Shown: positions 8,916 through 17,813, counted from the stretch's first letter. The stretch is 64,000 bases of DNA from Inquilinus limosus DSM 16000 (GCF_000423185.1 NZ_AUHM01000015.1:62001-126000); one strand, 5' to 3'. The notes: generated from the sequence alone by a model not told the origin. Numbers and translations: made by a program.

Positions 8916-10301
8916 ATGACCTCGCTTGCCGATCTGTCCGCCGTCGACCTCGTCGCCCGCTACCGCGACCGCAGCCTGTCGCCCGTCGAGGTGACCGAGG
9001 CGGTGCTGCAGCGGATCGAGGCCTGGGAGCCGAAGCTGCAGGCGCTGTGGGCCTTTGACCCGGCCGGCGCCCGCGCCGCCGCCGCGGCCTCGGCCGCGCG
9101 CTGGGCCGAGGGGCGGCCGCTCGGGCCCGTCGACGGCGTGCCGGTGACGATCAAGGAGAACATCGCGACCAAGGGCGTGCCGGTGCCCGTCGGCACCGCC
9201 GCCACGGCGCTGGTGCCGGCGGAGGAGGACGCGCCGCCGGCCGCGCGGCTGCGCGAATCCGGCGCCGTCATCCTGGCCAAGACCACCATGCCGGATTACG
9301 GCATGCTGTCCTCCGGCCTCTCCAGCTTTCACAAGCTGGCGCGCAATCCCTGGGACCTGTCGACCAATCCGGGCGGCTCCAGCGCCGGGGCCGGGGCGGC
9401 GGCCGCGGCCGGCTACGGCCCGATCCACATCGGCACCGATATCGGCGGGTCGGTCCGCCTGCCGGCCGGCTGGTGCGGCATCGTCGGGCTGAAGCCCAGC
9501 CTCGGGCGCATCCCGATCGACCCGCCCTATGTCGGCCGCGTCGCCGGGCCTATGACGCGAACCGTGGCCGACACGGCGCTCGCCATGTCGGTGCTGTCGC
9601 GGCCGGACTGGCGCGACGGCATGGGCCTGCCGCCGGCGGAGATCGACTGGTCCGACCTCGCCATCGACCCGAAGGGGCTGCGCATCGGCCTGATGATGGA
9701 TATCGGCGCCGGCATGGCGCTGGACCCGGAGGTGGGCGAGGCGGTGACCGCCGCGGCCCGGCTGTTCGAGGCCGCCGGCGCCGTGGTCGAGCCGGTGCCG
9801 GCGATCCTGACCCGCGAGATGCTGGACGGGCTCGACGATTTCTGGCGGGCGCGGTCCTGGGACGATGTCGAGAGGCTGCCGGAGGAGCGGCGGGCGAGGA
9901 TCCTGCCCTATATCCGCGCCTGGGCGGAATCGGGGGCGCGGCGCTCCGGCCTCGCCGTGGTCCGCGGCTTCAACCGCACGATGGAGATGAGAAAAGCGGC
10001 CGCCAAGCTGTTCAGTTCATTGGATTTCGTGCTGTCTCCGACGGCGCCGGTCGCGAGCTTCCCGGCGGAATGGGCCTCGCCGCTGAACGATCCGGAGAAG
10101 CCGTTCGAGCATATCGGCTACACCGTCTTCTGGAACATGTCGGAGCAGCCGGCGGTCTCGATCAACTGCGGCTATACGAAAGCCGGGGCGCCGATCGGGC
10201 TGCAGATCGTCGGCCGCCGCTTCGACGATCTCGGCGTGCTGCGCCTGGCCAAGGCCTATGAGGACCGCCGCGGCCCGCAGCGCCCCTGGCCGGTGCTGTA
10301 G
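8916..10301 (+). CDS. Amidase (amidase signature family)
   Basis: A 461-residue cytosolic hydrolase of the amidase signature family. The Ser-cisSer-Lys triad is visible as K80 (PVTIKEN), S155 (NPGGSS) and S179 (TDIGGS), inside the family's glycine/serine-rich block. It hydrolyses an amide substrate that cannot be named from sequence. It lies 115 bases after the TctCBA permease on the same strand, so it may process what that transporter imports; this link is inference. A palindromic repeat follows it. Confidence 0.9.
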   Translation: MTSLADLSAVDLVARYRDRSLSPVEVTEAVLQRIEAWEPKLQALWAFDPAGARAAAAASAARWAEGRPLGPVDGVPVTIKENIATKGVPVPVGTAATALVPAEEDAPPAARLRESGAVILAKTTMPDYGMLSSGLSSFHKLARNPWDLSTNPGGSSAGAGAAAAAGYGPIHIGTDIGGSVRLPAGWCGIVGLKPSLGRIPIDPPYVGRVAGPMTRTVADTALAMSVLSRPDWRDGMGLPPAEIDWSDLAIDPKGLRIGLMMDIGAGMALDPEVGEAVTAAARLFEAAGAVVEPVPAILTREMLDGLDDFWRARSWDDVERLPEERRARILPYIRAWAESGARRSGLAVVRGFNRTMEMRKAAAKLFSSLDFVLSPTAPVASFPAEWASPLNDPEKPFEHIGYTVFWNMSEQPAVSINCGYTKAGAPIGLQIVGRRFDDLGVLRLAKAYEDRRGPQRPWPVL

Positions 10302-10318
10302 GGCGCTGGCCCCTTTTT

Positions 10319-10404
10319 CGTCATTGCGAGGAGGCGAAGCCGACGAAGCAATCCAGGAGCCGGTGCGAGCGGCCCTGGATTGCTTCGCTGCGCTAGCAAT
10401 GACG
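10319..10404. repeat. REP-like intergenic palindrome (copy 1)
   Basis: A long imperfect palindrome with terminal arms CGTCATTGCGAG and its complement, and inner arms GAAGCAATCCAGG / CCTGGATTGCTTC. It fills the space after the amidase gene. Two relatives with the same architecture (GTCATGGCGAG ends, CATCCAGG inner arms) lie at 46769-46856 and 50806-50891. Such elements are dispersed non-coding repeats that can fold into extended hairpins. Confidence 0.75.
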
Positions 10405-10413
10405 GAGAAAATA

Positions 10414-10432
10414 GCTATTGATAATCACTTTC
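10414..10432 (+). promoter_or_regulatory. Fur-like iron box upstream of the periplasmic binding protein
   Basis: The 19-base sequence matches the E. coli Fur consensus at 15 of 19 positions by my alignment; its core GATAATCA is intact. It lies about 50 bases before the ATG of an iron/cobalamin-type binding protein, the expected place for iron repression. The assignment to Fur itself is inference. Confidence 0.5.
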
Positions 10433-10484
10433 ACTTGATCCATTGGGTGCGCCCGACACGACACATCACATCGGACCAGCCCTC

Positions 10485-11615
10485 ATGATATCCCGACGTT
10501 CCCTCGGCCTGGCCGCCGCCCTGCTCCTGTTCGCCGTCGGCACGGCGCCGGCGGCCGAGACCCAGACGGTCGAGGACGTCGCCGGCCGTACCGTGCAGGT
10601 CCCGGCGGAGGCCAAGCGGATCATTCTGGGCGAGGGGCGGCAGATCTATCTGCTGGCGGCGCTCGACACCGAGGCGCCGTTCCAGCGCGTCGTCGGCTGG
10701 CGCGACGATCTCGAGAAGGCCGACCGCGACGGCTACGAGATCTACCGCGCGAAATACCCCTTCATTGCCGACCTGCCGCGCTTCGGCGGTGCCAAGGAGG
10801 GCACCTTCGACGTCGAGCAGGCGCTGTCGCTGCATCCCGACGTGGTGGTGATGAACCTGGAATCGAAGCTGGCGACCGACGAGGGCGGGCTGATCGACAA
10901 GCTGGCCGCCGTCGGCATCCCGGTGGTGTTCATCGATTTCCGCGAGAAGCCCTTCGAGAATGCGGAAAAGAGCATCCGCATCCTCGGTCAGGTGATCGGG
11001 CGTCAGCAGCGAGCGGAGGAACTGATCGCCTTCCGCCGCGCCGAGATCGAGAAGGTCACGAGCCGGTTGGCGTCCTATAAGGGGCCGCGGCCGAAGGTGA
11101 TGATCGACCGCGCCGGCGGCTACAGCGACGAATGCTGCATGTCCTTCGGCAACGAGAATTTCGGCCGGATGGTCGAGGTGGCCGGCGGCGACAACATCGC
11201 CCGCGACCTGATCCCCGGCACCTTCGGCACGCTGAACCCGGAGCAGATCGTGGCGTCGAAGCCGGATGTCGTGGTCGTCACCGGCAGCAACTGGACGCTG
11301 TACGAGACCGCCGGCGCCTGGGTCGGCGTCGGCCCCGGCGCCGACCGGAACGCGGCCCGCGCCCGGCTGGAGGCGCTGATGAAGCGGCCGGCCTTCACCA
11401 CTATCCCGGCAACGCAGACCGGCCGGGTGTACGCCATCTGGCACCAGTTCTACGACAGCCCCTACCAGTTCGTGGCGATCCAGGCGCTGGCGAAATGGCT
11501 GCATCCGGAGCTGTTCGCCGATCTCGACCCGGACGCCACCTTCCGCAGCTTCCACGAGCGCTTCCTGCCGGTGGAGTACCGGCCCGGCTACTGGGTCTCG
11601 CTGACGCCGGGCTGA
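10485..11615 (+). CDS. Iron/cobalamin-type ABC transporter substrate-binding protein (FecB/BtuF fold)
   Basis: A 376-residue periplasmic binding protein of the class III, helical-backbone type. The signal peptide covers about residues 1-24 (RRSLGLAAALLLF core). The mature part starts with the family phrase VEDVAGRTVQVPAEAKRIIL, and the second lobe contains KPDVVVVTGSNW. Proteins of this fold bind ferric siderophores, heme or corrinoids, and the Fur-like box upstream favours an iron ligand. No permease or ATPase is adjacent, so it must work with a transporter encoded elsewhere. A degraded copy of its 3' end is seen at 13328-13363. Confidence 0.85.
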   Translation: MISRRSLGLAAALLLFAVGTAPAAETQTVEDVAGRTVQVPAEAKRIILGEGRQIYLLAALDTEAPFQRVVGWRDDLEKADRDGYEIYRAKYPFIADLPRFGGAKEGTFDVEQALSLHPDVVVMNLESKLATDEGGLIDKLAAVGIPVVFIDFREKPFENAEKSIRILGQVIGRQQRAEELIAFRRAEIEKVTSRLASYKGPRPKVMIDRAGGYSDECCMSFGNENFGRMVEVAGGDNIARDLIPGTFGTLNPEQIVASKPDVVVVTGSNWTLYETAGAWVGVGPGADRNAARARLEALMKRPAFTTIPATQTGRVYAIWHQFYDSPYQFVAIQALAKWLHPELFADLDPDATFRSFHERFLPVEYRPGYWVSLTPG

Positions 11616-11702
11616 CAGGCGGCCCCTTGCCCGGGCAGGGGAGGGGGCGTCCGCCCGCCCCTGCTCGCCATCGCCCGGCTCGCATCGGCGCCGGACAGGA
11701 AA

Positions 11703-11735
11703 GGGGATGCGCGGCCGGCAGCGCCGCGCATCCCC
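11703..11735. terminator. Strong hairpin between convergent binding protein and porin
   Basis: A perfect 12-bp stem (11703-11714 with 11724-11735) with a 9-base loop lies between the two convergent genes. There is no T-run on either side, so it is a likely but unproven bidirectional terminator. Confidence 0.5.
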
Positions 11736-11846
11736 CATCGACCGGCGCGATCTTTCAGCCTAGGAGGGAACGAGACAGAGACCGTTGGGAGTGGTCTGTC
11801 GCGTCCGGTCTTCTCGGCCGGCTGTCGAGGCGGCTCGGCCCGAGGC

Positions 11847-13013
11847 CTAGAAGGCCAGGTTGATGCCGGTCAGCAGGTTGGTCGCCTCGAAATCCTTGCC
11901 CTCGCGGAAGTTCTGCTTCTCGTAGATGACCTCCGCATAGGTGTTCAGGCCCGGGGCGAGCGTGTAGGTCAGGTTCACGCCGGCGATATGGTTGTCCGCC
12001 AGGTTCGTGGCGCCGGTGTCGGGCTGCTCGAGGCCGTTGTTGTTGCCGGCCCAGGTGTAGGCGTAGGACACCGAGGTCAGGAACGGACCCCACTGGTAGC
12101 TCAGGTCGCCGATGACGGTGTCCACCGGCTTGCTGGTCAGGTACAGGCTGGAATAGTGGGTCCAGTTCACGCTGGCGGCGATGCCGCCCGACTTGACCCG
12201 GCCGCCGAGGGTGTAGGCCTCGAGATCGTGATGCTCCGGATTGTTGTCGGTGGTGACGCCGTTGCCGTAGGCGGCCGTCGCGGCGAGGCGCAGGCCGACG
12301 CCGCCGCCGATATCGCCGTCCCAGGCCGCGCCGCCGGTCACGACGTTCTCGTACAGCGTGCTGTCGTCGTTGATCAGGTCATTGCGGCCGCCCGGGCCGG
12401 CATGGGTCGAGCCGCCCACGACCGGCGTGAAGTCGACGCCGAAGCTGAAGCCGCCGATCGTCGGCGAGGTGTATTTGATGCGCGTGTCGTCGTTCGCCAG
12501 GCCGCCGAGATAGGTCGCATCGATCGAGTAGAACTGGCCGCCGCCCAGCGGGAAGTCACCATCCAGCAGGTCGCCGAAATCCATGCCGCCGGCACCGATG
12601 GCGCCGGCCAGCTCGTCATGGGCGTAGATGTAGCCGAAATCGTCGGCGACGGTCGGGCCGTCACCGAAGGTGATGGTGCCGAAGCTGCCCTTCACATAGA
12701 CATAGGTGCGGTCGACCTGGACGCCGTCCCGCCGGTTGACCGAGTCGAAGCGGATGCGGCCGCCGTATTCCAGGCCGGAATCGGTGACGTTCTTGATGTC
12801 GAACTGCATCCGCGCATTGGTCTGGAAATCGTAGTCGCGGTCGAATTCGGAGTGGTCGGTGTTGGAGATCACCAGCGCCGACTGCGCGGCGACGAACCCC
12901 GTGATCTTCAACTGCAGACCGGACGTCACGTTCTGATCGGCCGCCGACGCCGGCATGGTCCCGACCAACGCGGCAGCGGCCAGCGCCGTGCCCCCCAGCA
13001 GTACCTGCTTCAT
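11847..13013 (-). CDS. Outer-membrane porin
   Basis: A 388-residue beta-barrel porin. Residues 1-24 form a Sec signal (core LGGTALAAAALVG, cleavage after ASA). The mature protein alternates polar and hydrophobic residues with many aromatic-ended strands, and contains the porin-typical phrases YGGRIRFDS and GSFGTITFGD. It ends in Phe (GINLAF), the usual signal for assembly by the Bam machinery. It probably forms a general diffusion trimer. The ATG directly before the leader was chosen; an in-frame upstream ATG has no leader of its own. Confidence 0.88.
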   Translation of the reverse strand: MKQVLLGGTALAAAALVGTMPASAADQNVTSGLQLKITGFVAAQSALVISNTDHSEFDRDYDFQTNARMQFDIKNVTDSGLEYGGRIRFDSVNRRDGVQVDRTYVYVKGSFGTITFGDGPTVADDFGYIYAHDELAGAIGAGGMDFGDLLDGDFPLGGGQFYSIDATYLGGLANDDTRIKYTSPTIGGFSFGVDFTPVVGGSTHAGPGGRNDLINDDSTLYENVVTGGAAWDGDIGGGVGLRLAATAAYGNGVTTDNNPEHHDLEAYTLGGRVKSGGIAASVNWTHYSSLYLTSKPVDTVIGDLSYQWGPFLTSVSYAYTWAGNNNGLEQPDTGATNLADNHIAGVNLTYTLAPGLNTYAEVIYEKQNFREGKDFEATNLLTGINLAF

Positions 13014-13180
13014 CCTGCCTCCCTCTGCCCGCATCGATGCGGGGCGCGATCACTCAGGACACCCTCCGTCCGTCTGCCGCCGTGATCTGTGTCGTGGAAG
13101 GCACAGTCGGGTTGGCCTGCTGGCCGCTTCGGCCGGGCGCCTGAGACCGCCGAAACCCTATTCCCGCCAAAAAAAGCAAC

Positions 13181-13200
13181 ATACATACAAAAATGTATAC
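13181..13200. promoter_or_regulatory. Inverted repeat in the AT-rich porin upstream region
   Basis: ATACAT and ATGTAT form an inverted repeat with a six-base spacer in the only AT-rich patch of the porin upstream region, about 170 bases before the porin start. The position suggests an operator or promoter region. The regulator is unknown. Confidence 0.3.
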
Positions 13201-13327
13201 TTTGTTGCGGCCGCGATCCGTTGCCGGCGGGCCACACCGGCTGCTGACCGCACGCGAGCGCCGCGGAGCGGACCGCATGGGCAAGGGCGCATCGGCATAC
13301 GGTCACAGGGCCTAGCCGCTGGCTTGC

Positions 13328-13363
13328 ACCGGCCGGCTGCTGGTCTCGCTGATGCCGGGCTGA
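13328..13363 (+). pseudogene. Scar copy of the binding-protein 3' end
   Basis: These ~36 bases repeat the last codons and stop of the gene ending at 11615, with the final 20 bases (ending GCCGGGCTGA) identical except for one position. The reading frame is broken by small deletions. It looks like the remains of a duplicated or rearranged binding-protein gene on the far side of the porin. Confidence 0.5.
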
Positions 13364-13594
13364 GAAAGGGGCCGGATCATCCGAACCCCGCGACGTGCAA
13401 GGGATCGGCGTGTGATCTGCGCCTGCCGATCGTTCTACGGCAATCGGTCCATGTCATGAAAACGACGCTGACCGCCCGTAGATTGCGTGCGGTGAAACGT
13501 CGATCTGAAGAGCCGGAGCGTGCCTGGGCCGCTCGACCAAACGGCCGATCAGGGGGTCGCCCAGGGCGGCGGCGGATCGAGGAGGGCTGAGCTC

Positions 13595-16060
13595 ATGCCG
13601 GGACCCGTCGGACCCGAGTTCGTCGTCAACACCTGGAACGGAGCGTGGCAGGACAACCCGGACGTCACGACGCTCAAGAACGGCAACGTCGTCGTCATCT
13701 GGGACTCGGTGTATCTGGAGGGCGAACAGGACGTCCACTATGTCGCCGCCCAGGTCTTCCACCCCGACGGCACGCCGGTCGGCAACGAAAAGATCCTGTC
13801 GGACCTCTCCCTCGTCGCCAACCACGCCCGGATCGAGGCGCTCGAGGGCGGCGGCTTCGCAGCAGTGTGGGAAGGCAGCCCCGGATCGGTCCTGGAGCGG
13901 ACCGACATCTACACCGCCGTCTATGACGACAACGGCAACCGCGTCGGCGCGATCCAGAAGGTCAACCAGCCCACCGACGACTGGTACTTCGCCCCCGAGA
14001 TCGTCTCCCGTGCGGACGGCGGCTACACCGTCATCTGGTCGCGCGAGGGGACGGCCGACGGTGAGCCGGCGTTCGATGGCGACAACTCCTTCGCCAGGAG
14101 CTTCTCGGCAGCCGGCTCACCCGTCGACAGCGCTTTCCAGCTCAACGAGCGGACCTTCGGCGATCAGCACAACGTGCGCGCGGTGCAACTCTCCAACGGC
14201 AACATCGTCACGGTCTGGGAAAGCGAATACGGCAGCCAGAGCCCGTACGGCGTCCCCTCGGATCTGCGCGCGCGCATCCTCGGCCCCGACGGGCGTCCGG
14301 TCACGGCGGAGTTCGGCTTGGCTCCCGAGACGAACGGCCCCAACGAGGGCTTCGCGCTCACGAACACAGACATTTCCGTCGCGGCGCTCACCGGCGGCCG
14401 CTTCGTCGCCACCTGGGTGGAGACGGTTCTCGAGGGCCAGCCGGACGGCGACACCGCCTTCCGGCTCTACGGCCGGATCTTCTCGGCCGACGGCCGGCCC
14501 GAGACGGCGACGTTCCAGATCAATACCTTCGATGGGGAGATCCCGGACCATTCGAGCGTGGTCGGCCTGACGGGCGGCGGCTTCGTCGTGGTCTGGGATC
14601 AATGGGGCCCAGAGGAGCTGGACGGGCAGCTTCCGGACCGGCATTTCGAGGAAGTTTTCGGCCAGTACTTCTCCGAGGACGGGCGCAAGGTCGGCGACAA
14701 CTTCCTGATCAACCAGTCACACGTCGACACCCAGGAATGGCCATCGGTCACGGCGCTGGAGAACGGCGGGTTCTTCGTGGCCTACGAGAGCGAATATCTC
14801 GACGGCGACGACGACGCGATCGGCGGCCGTGTGTTCTCCGGCCTCACGCGGGAGTTGACGGGCACTGCCGGCGACGATCTCCTGGAAGGCGCCGCCGCCG
14901 CCGAGCGCATCGACGGCCTCGACGGGAACGACCAGCTGATCGGCCATGGCGGCGACGACATCCTGATGGGGGGCGGCGGCGACGACGTGCTCCGCGGCGG
15001 CGCCGGGGCGGACCGGCTCGACGGCGGCGCAGGCATCGACATCGTCAGCTATTATGCCGGCACCGTCGGCGTGACGGCGAATCTCTCCACCAGCCGGGGC
15101 ACCGGCGGCGACGCCCAGGGCGACACCCTGGTCTCGATCGAGAATGTTTCGGGCAGCCAGGCCAACGACACCCTCACCGGCAACAGCGGCGCCAACACGC
15201 TGCAGGGCTGGAACGGCAGCGACGTGCTCCGCGGCGGCGCCGGGGCGGACCGGCTCGACGGCGGCGCAGGCACCGACATCGTCAGCTATTATACCGGCAC
15301 CGTCGGCGTGACGGCGAATCTCTCCACCAGCCGGGGCACCGGCGGCGACGCCCAGGGCGACACACTGGTCTCGATCGAGAATGTTTCGGGCAGCCAGGCC
15401 AACGACACCCTCACCGGCAACAGCGGCGCCAACACGCTGCAGGGCTGGAACGGCAGCGACGTGCTCCGCGGCGGCGCCGGGGCGGACCGGCTCGACGGCG
15501 GCGCAGGCACCGACATGGCCAGCTACTATACCGGCACGGTCGGCGTAGCAGTGGATCTCTCCCTCGGCCGGGGCGCCGGCGGCGATGCTCAGGGCGACAT
15601 CCTGGTCTCGATCGAGAATGTTTCGGGCAGCCAAGCCGACGATACCCTCACCGGCAACAGCGGTGCCAACACGCTGCAGGGCTGGAACGGCAGCGACGTG
15701 CTTCGCGGCGGCGCCGGCAAGGACACGCTGACCGGCGGCGTCGGCGGCGACCGCTTCGTCTTCGCCGCGACGGGCGACAGCGTCACGGGTGCCAGCGCCG
15801 ACCGGATCACCGACTTCAGCCATGCCCAGGGCGACAGGATCGACCTGTCGGCGATCGACGCCGTTTCGGGCGTCGCCGGCAACCAGGCCTTCACCTTCAT
15901 CGGCTCGGGTCTCTATACCGGCGCCGCCGGCCAGTTGCGCTATGCGGTCAGCAACGGCCAGACCACCATCGCCGGCGACGTGAACGGCGATCGCCAGTCC
16001 GACTTCCATATCGTGCTGAACGGCGCCGTCTCGCTGCAGGCGTCGGACTTCGTTCTATAG
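13595..16060 (+). CDS. RTX-type calcium-binding secreted protein with three 79-residue repeats
   Basis: An 821-residue protein without an N-terminal signal peptide. Residues 1 to about 430 carry repeated modules with the pattern ALxGGGFVVVW, a beta-rich array common in large RTX proteins. From about residue 445 come nonapeptide GGxGxDxLxG repeats that bind calcium, including three almost identical 79-residue units (residues about 463-699). The last ~115 residues resemble the peptidase M10 C-terminal domain and end in DFVL, typical of type I secretion signals. It is therefore probably exported by a type I system and folds outside the cell on binding calcium. No type I secretion genes are in the window. 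No catalytic domain is recognised. GAGGAGGG eight bases upstream sets the start. Confidence 0.85.
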   Translation: MPGPVGPEFVVNTWNGAWQDNPDVTTLKNGNVVVIWDSVYLEGEQDVHYVAAQVFHPDGTPVGNEKILSDLSLVANHARIEALEGGGFAAVWEGSPGSVLERTDIYTAVYDDNGNRVGAIQKVNQPTDDWYFAPEIVSRADGGYTVIWSREGTADGEPAFDGDNSFARSFSAAGSPVDSAFQLNERTFGDQHNVRAVQLSNGNIVTVWESEYGSQSPYGVPSDLRARILGPDGRPVTAEFGLAPETNGPNEGFALTNTDISVAALTGGRFVATWVETVLEGQPDGDTAFRLYGRIFSADGRPETATFQINTFDGEIPDHSSVVGLTGGGFVVVWDQWGPEELDGQLPDRHFEEVFGQYFSEDGRKVGDNFLINQSHVDTQEWPSVTALENGGFFVAYESEYLDGDDDAIGGRVFSGLTRELTGTAGDDLLEGAAAAERIDGLDGNDQLIGHGGDDILMGGGGDDVLRGGAGADRLDGGAGIDIVSYYAGTVGVTANLSTSRGTGGDAQGDTLVSIENVSGSQANDTLTGNSGANTLQGWNGSDVLRGGAGADRLDGGAGTDIVSYYTGTVGVTANLSTSRGTGGDAQGDTLVSIENVSGSQANDTLTGNSGANTLQGWNGSDVLRGGAGADRLDGGAGTDMASYYTGTVGVAVDLSLGRGAGGDAQGDILVSIENVSGSQADDTLTGNSGANTLQGWNGSDVLRGGAGKDTLTGGVGGDRFVFAATGDSVTGASADRITDFSHAQGDRIDLSAIDAVSGVAGNQAFTFIGSGLYTGAAGQLRYAVSNGQTTIAGDVNGDRQSDFHIVLNGAVSLQASDFVL
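14984..15694 (+). repeat. Three tandem 237-bp units inside the RTX gene
   Basis: The sequence GACGTGCT(C/T)CGCGGCGGCGCC recurs at 14984, 15221, 15458 and 15695, an exact period of 237 bp (79 codons). Units 1 and 2 are nearly identical; unit 3 has drifted mainly in its middle. Each unit holds the nonapeptide repeats plus a spacer with SIENVSGSQA. Confidence 0.95.
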
Positions 16061-16604
16061 GGCGGGCAAGAGATCGAAACGGAAGCACTGTCACCGGACT
16101 TCCGGGATCTGGTCAGGCAATGGCGGGCGCAGGTCGCCGCCGATGCGGGCGGCCGAGCGCTTCCCGTCGCCCCTTGATGAGAAGACGTTCGGAGCTCGCC
16201 TATTGGCCGATGAGCCATGCCAGGGTGCCGCCGACGGCCGAAAGCAGCCCCCAGATCAGGAACATCCTCGCGGTTCCGACCATCATGTTGTCGCCGAGGA
16301 TCTTCCTGATGATGCGGTCGTCGTCCACGATGGTCCCCATCGATGCGGCGCTGGGCGTCAATGCCCTCGGCACAAGGGGCTGTCAACGACGCGCCTGCAT
16401 CTCCGGCGCGCGGCAGCGGCCCGCGGATGCGGTGCTCGGCATTTCGGATGATCAGGTGGTGATCGAAACGGGCGGGATCGAGGTAGGATGCAGGTGGCGG
16501 GCAGCGCCGGACGCCCGGGTGCCGACGACTGGACCTTCGGCCCGAACTGCGTCGGCCGGGACGTGCGGATGCCCCGGCCGGCGAACAGGGAGCGCAACCG
16601 AACC
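16061..16604. other. Intergenic region before the MFS gene
   Basis: Apart from the possible 46-codon gene on the minus strand (16200-16340), this 544-base stretch shows no recognisable gene, RNA or repeat. An AGGGAG site about 12 bases before the MFS ATG is the only other element noted. Confidence 0.5.
16200..16340 (-). CDS. Possible small membrane protein (46 residues)
   Basis: Reading the minus strand gives a 46-residue product with a charged N-terminal half (VDDDRIIRKILGDN) and one strongly hydrophobic segment (FLIWGLLSAVGGTLAWLIG) up to the stop. Composition and layout look like a genuine single-pass membrane peptide. Alternative TTG and GTG starts lie a few codons upstream, with GAGG nearby. 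I recognise no family. Confidence is limited by the short length and weak ribosome site. Confidence 0.35.
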   Translation of the reverse strand: MGTIVDDDRIIRKILGDNMMVGTARMFLIWGLLSAVGGTLAWLIGQ

Positions 16605-17798
16605 ATGACCATATCCCCGCGCGATCCTGTGACGGCTCGCGATCCGGCGTCCCTTGTGATCGGTGCGATTGCCGCGCAGGTGATCGGCGGGTTGGTCGCG
16701 CAGATGTCGCCCTTCATGATCGGCGGGTTCATGGATGGTCTCTCGCTTTCGGAACGCGACGCCGGCTTCGTCGCCTCGGTCGAGTTCCTGGCCCTCGCCA
16801 TCACCGCGATCGCCATCGCGCCGGCTCTGCCCCGGCTGTCCTTTCGACGCGTCGGCCTCGTCGCCGTCGCGCTGGCGTTGCTTGCCCAGGCCGCTTCGAT
16901 CTTCAGCGCTTCGCTGGCGTCACTCGCCCTGCTGCGCGGACTCGCGGGCGTCGGCGAGGGCGCGCTTTGGGCCGTGTCGCTCTCCATCATCGCCTCCCGT
17001 TCCCGCAACCCGGACAAGGTCTACGGCTATTTCCAGGTCGTCTGGGCCTTGGGCAGCGTCCCGCTCTTCGCCGTCGGCGGTCAGCTCACCGACGCCTATG
17101 CGCAGCGCGGCATCCTCGCGCTGGTCGCGGGCGTGACCCTCGCCCTCGCGCCGCTGCTGCTGCTCATTCCGGACGCCAGGGCCAAAAGCGACGAGGCCGC
17201 GACGGACGCGGCGCAGGCCCCGCCGCTGCTCGGGATCACAACGCTCGCGGCGACTGCGCTCTACGTGACGGCCTCCGCCGCGCTCTACGCCTTCAGCGCG
17301 CCTCTGGGCGAGCTTGCGGGCCTCGACGCGGGCGCCGTCGGCTATGCGCTCACCGTCGCATCGCTGGTCGGTCTCGCCGGCGCAGGGGCCGCCACCGTGC
17401 TCAACATACGCTGGGGGCGGGCGCTCCCCGTTTCGGGGTTCTGCGTCGTCTTCATGCTCGTCGCGCTCGTGCTCTGTCTCTGGCGCAACCCGACTGCCTA
17501 TGTCGTCGCCCTCGTCGCATCGGTCATCATCTATTACTTCTCGATGCCCTACATGTTCGGCCTCGCCGCCGCGCTCGACCGCAGCGGGCGCTGGGCCGCA
17601 GCGGCGGGATCGGCCTATCTGCTCGGCTTCGCTGCCGGCCCGGCGGCCGCCGGCGCCCTGATCGTGGCGGCGGGCTATGCCGGCCTCGCCGCCGCCTGCG
17701 TCGCCATCACGGCCGCCGCCTGGGGGCTGGCCATGATCGTCCATCGGCGCCTGAGAGGGCCGGTCCACGCCGCGCTTCCCTCCGACGCCCCGGCCTGA
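16605..17798 (+). CDS. MFS transporter
   Basis: A 397-residue major facilitator with about twelve hydrophobic helices, standard length. The loop after helix 2 begins GGFMDGLSLSERDAGF and a family-like GxxGEGALWAVSLS segment lies in helix 4. It resembles drug/metabolite exporters and sugar-acid carriers without clear substrate marks. The start is the ATG after AGGGAG; the open frame upstream is unlike a membrane protein. It is convergent with the response regulator at 17814. Confidence 0.82.
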   Translation: MTISPRDPVTARDPASLVIGAIAAQVIGGLVAQMSPFMIGGFMDGLSLSERDAGFVASVEFLALAITAIAIAPALPRLSFRRVGLVAVALALLAQAASIFSASLASLALLRGLAGVGEGALWAVSLSIIASRSRNPDKVYGYFQVVWALGSVPLFAVGGQLTDAYAQRGILALVAGVTLALAPLLLLIPDARAKSDEAATDAAQAPPLLGITTLAATALYVTASAALYAFSAPLGELAGLDAGAVGYALTVASLVGLAGAGAATVLNIRWGRALPVSGFCVVFMLVALVLCLWRNPTAYVVALVASVIIYYFSMPYMFGLAAALDRSGRWAAAAGSAYLLGFAAGPAAAGALIVAAGYAGLAAACVAITAAAWGLAMIVHRRLRGPVHAALPSDAPA

Positions 17799-17813
17799 AG
17801 CGGCCGGGCGAGC

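Larger units (their letters stand above)
13014..13594. other. Intergenic region between porin and RTX protein
   Basis: This 581-base divergent region holds the porin upstream region with the ATACAT/ATGTAT repeat, the binding-protein scar at 13328-13363, and a strong GAGGAGGG ribosome site for the RTX gene at 13579-13586. Open frames here show no leader, motif or codon pattern that I would call a gene. Confidence 0.6.

Noticed and set aside
6797-8917. A 706-codon minus-strand frame opposite tctA/tctB
   Set aside because: Composition is Gln/Arg/Asp-rich low complexity, antisense to recognised membrane proteins.
13010-13306. A 98-codon minus-strand frame upstream of the porin
   Set aside because: No ribosome site, no domain, and it covers the AT-rich promoter patch.
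14984-15694. Regular repeats considered as a CRISPR array
   Set aside because: They are coding repeats of 237 bp inside an open frame with the RTX nonapeptide pattern, not 30-bp repeats with unique spacers.
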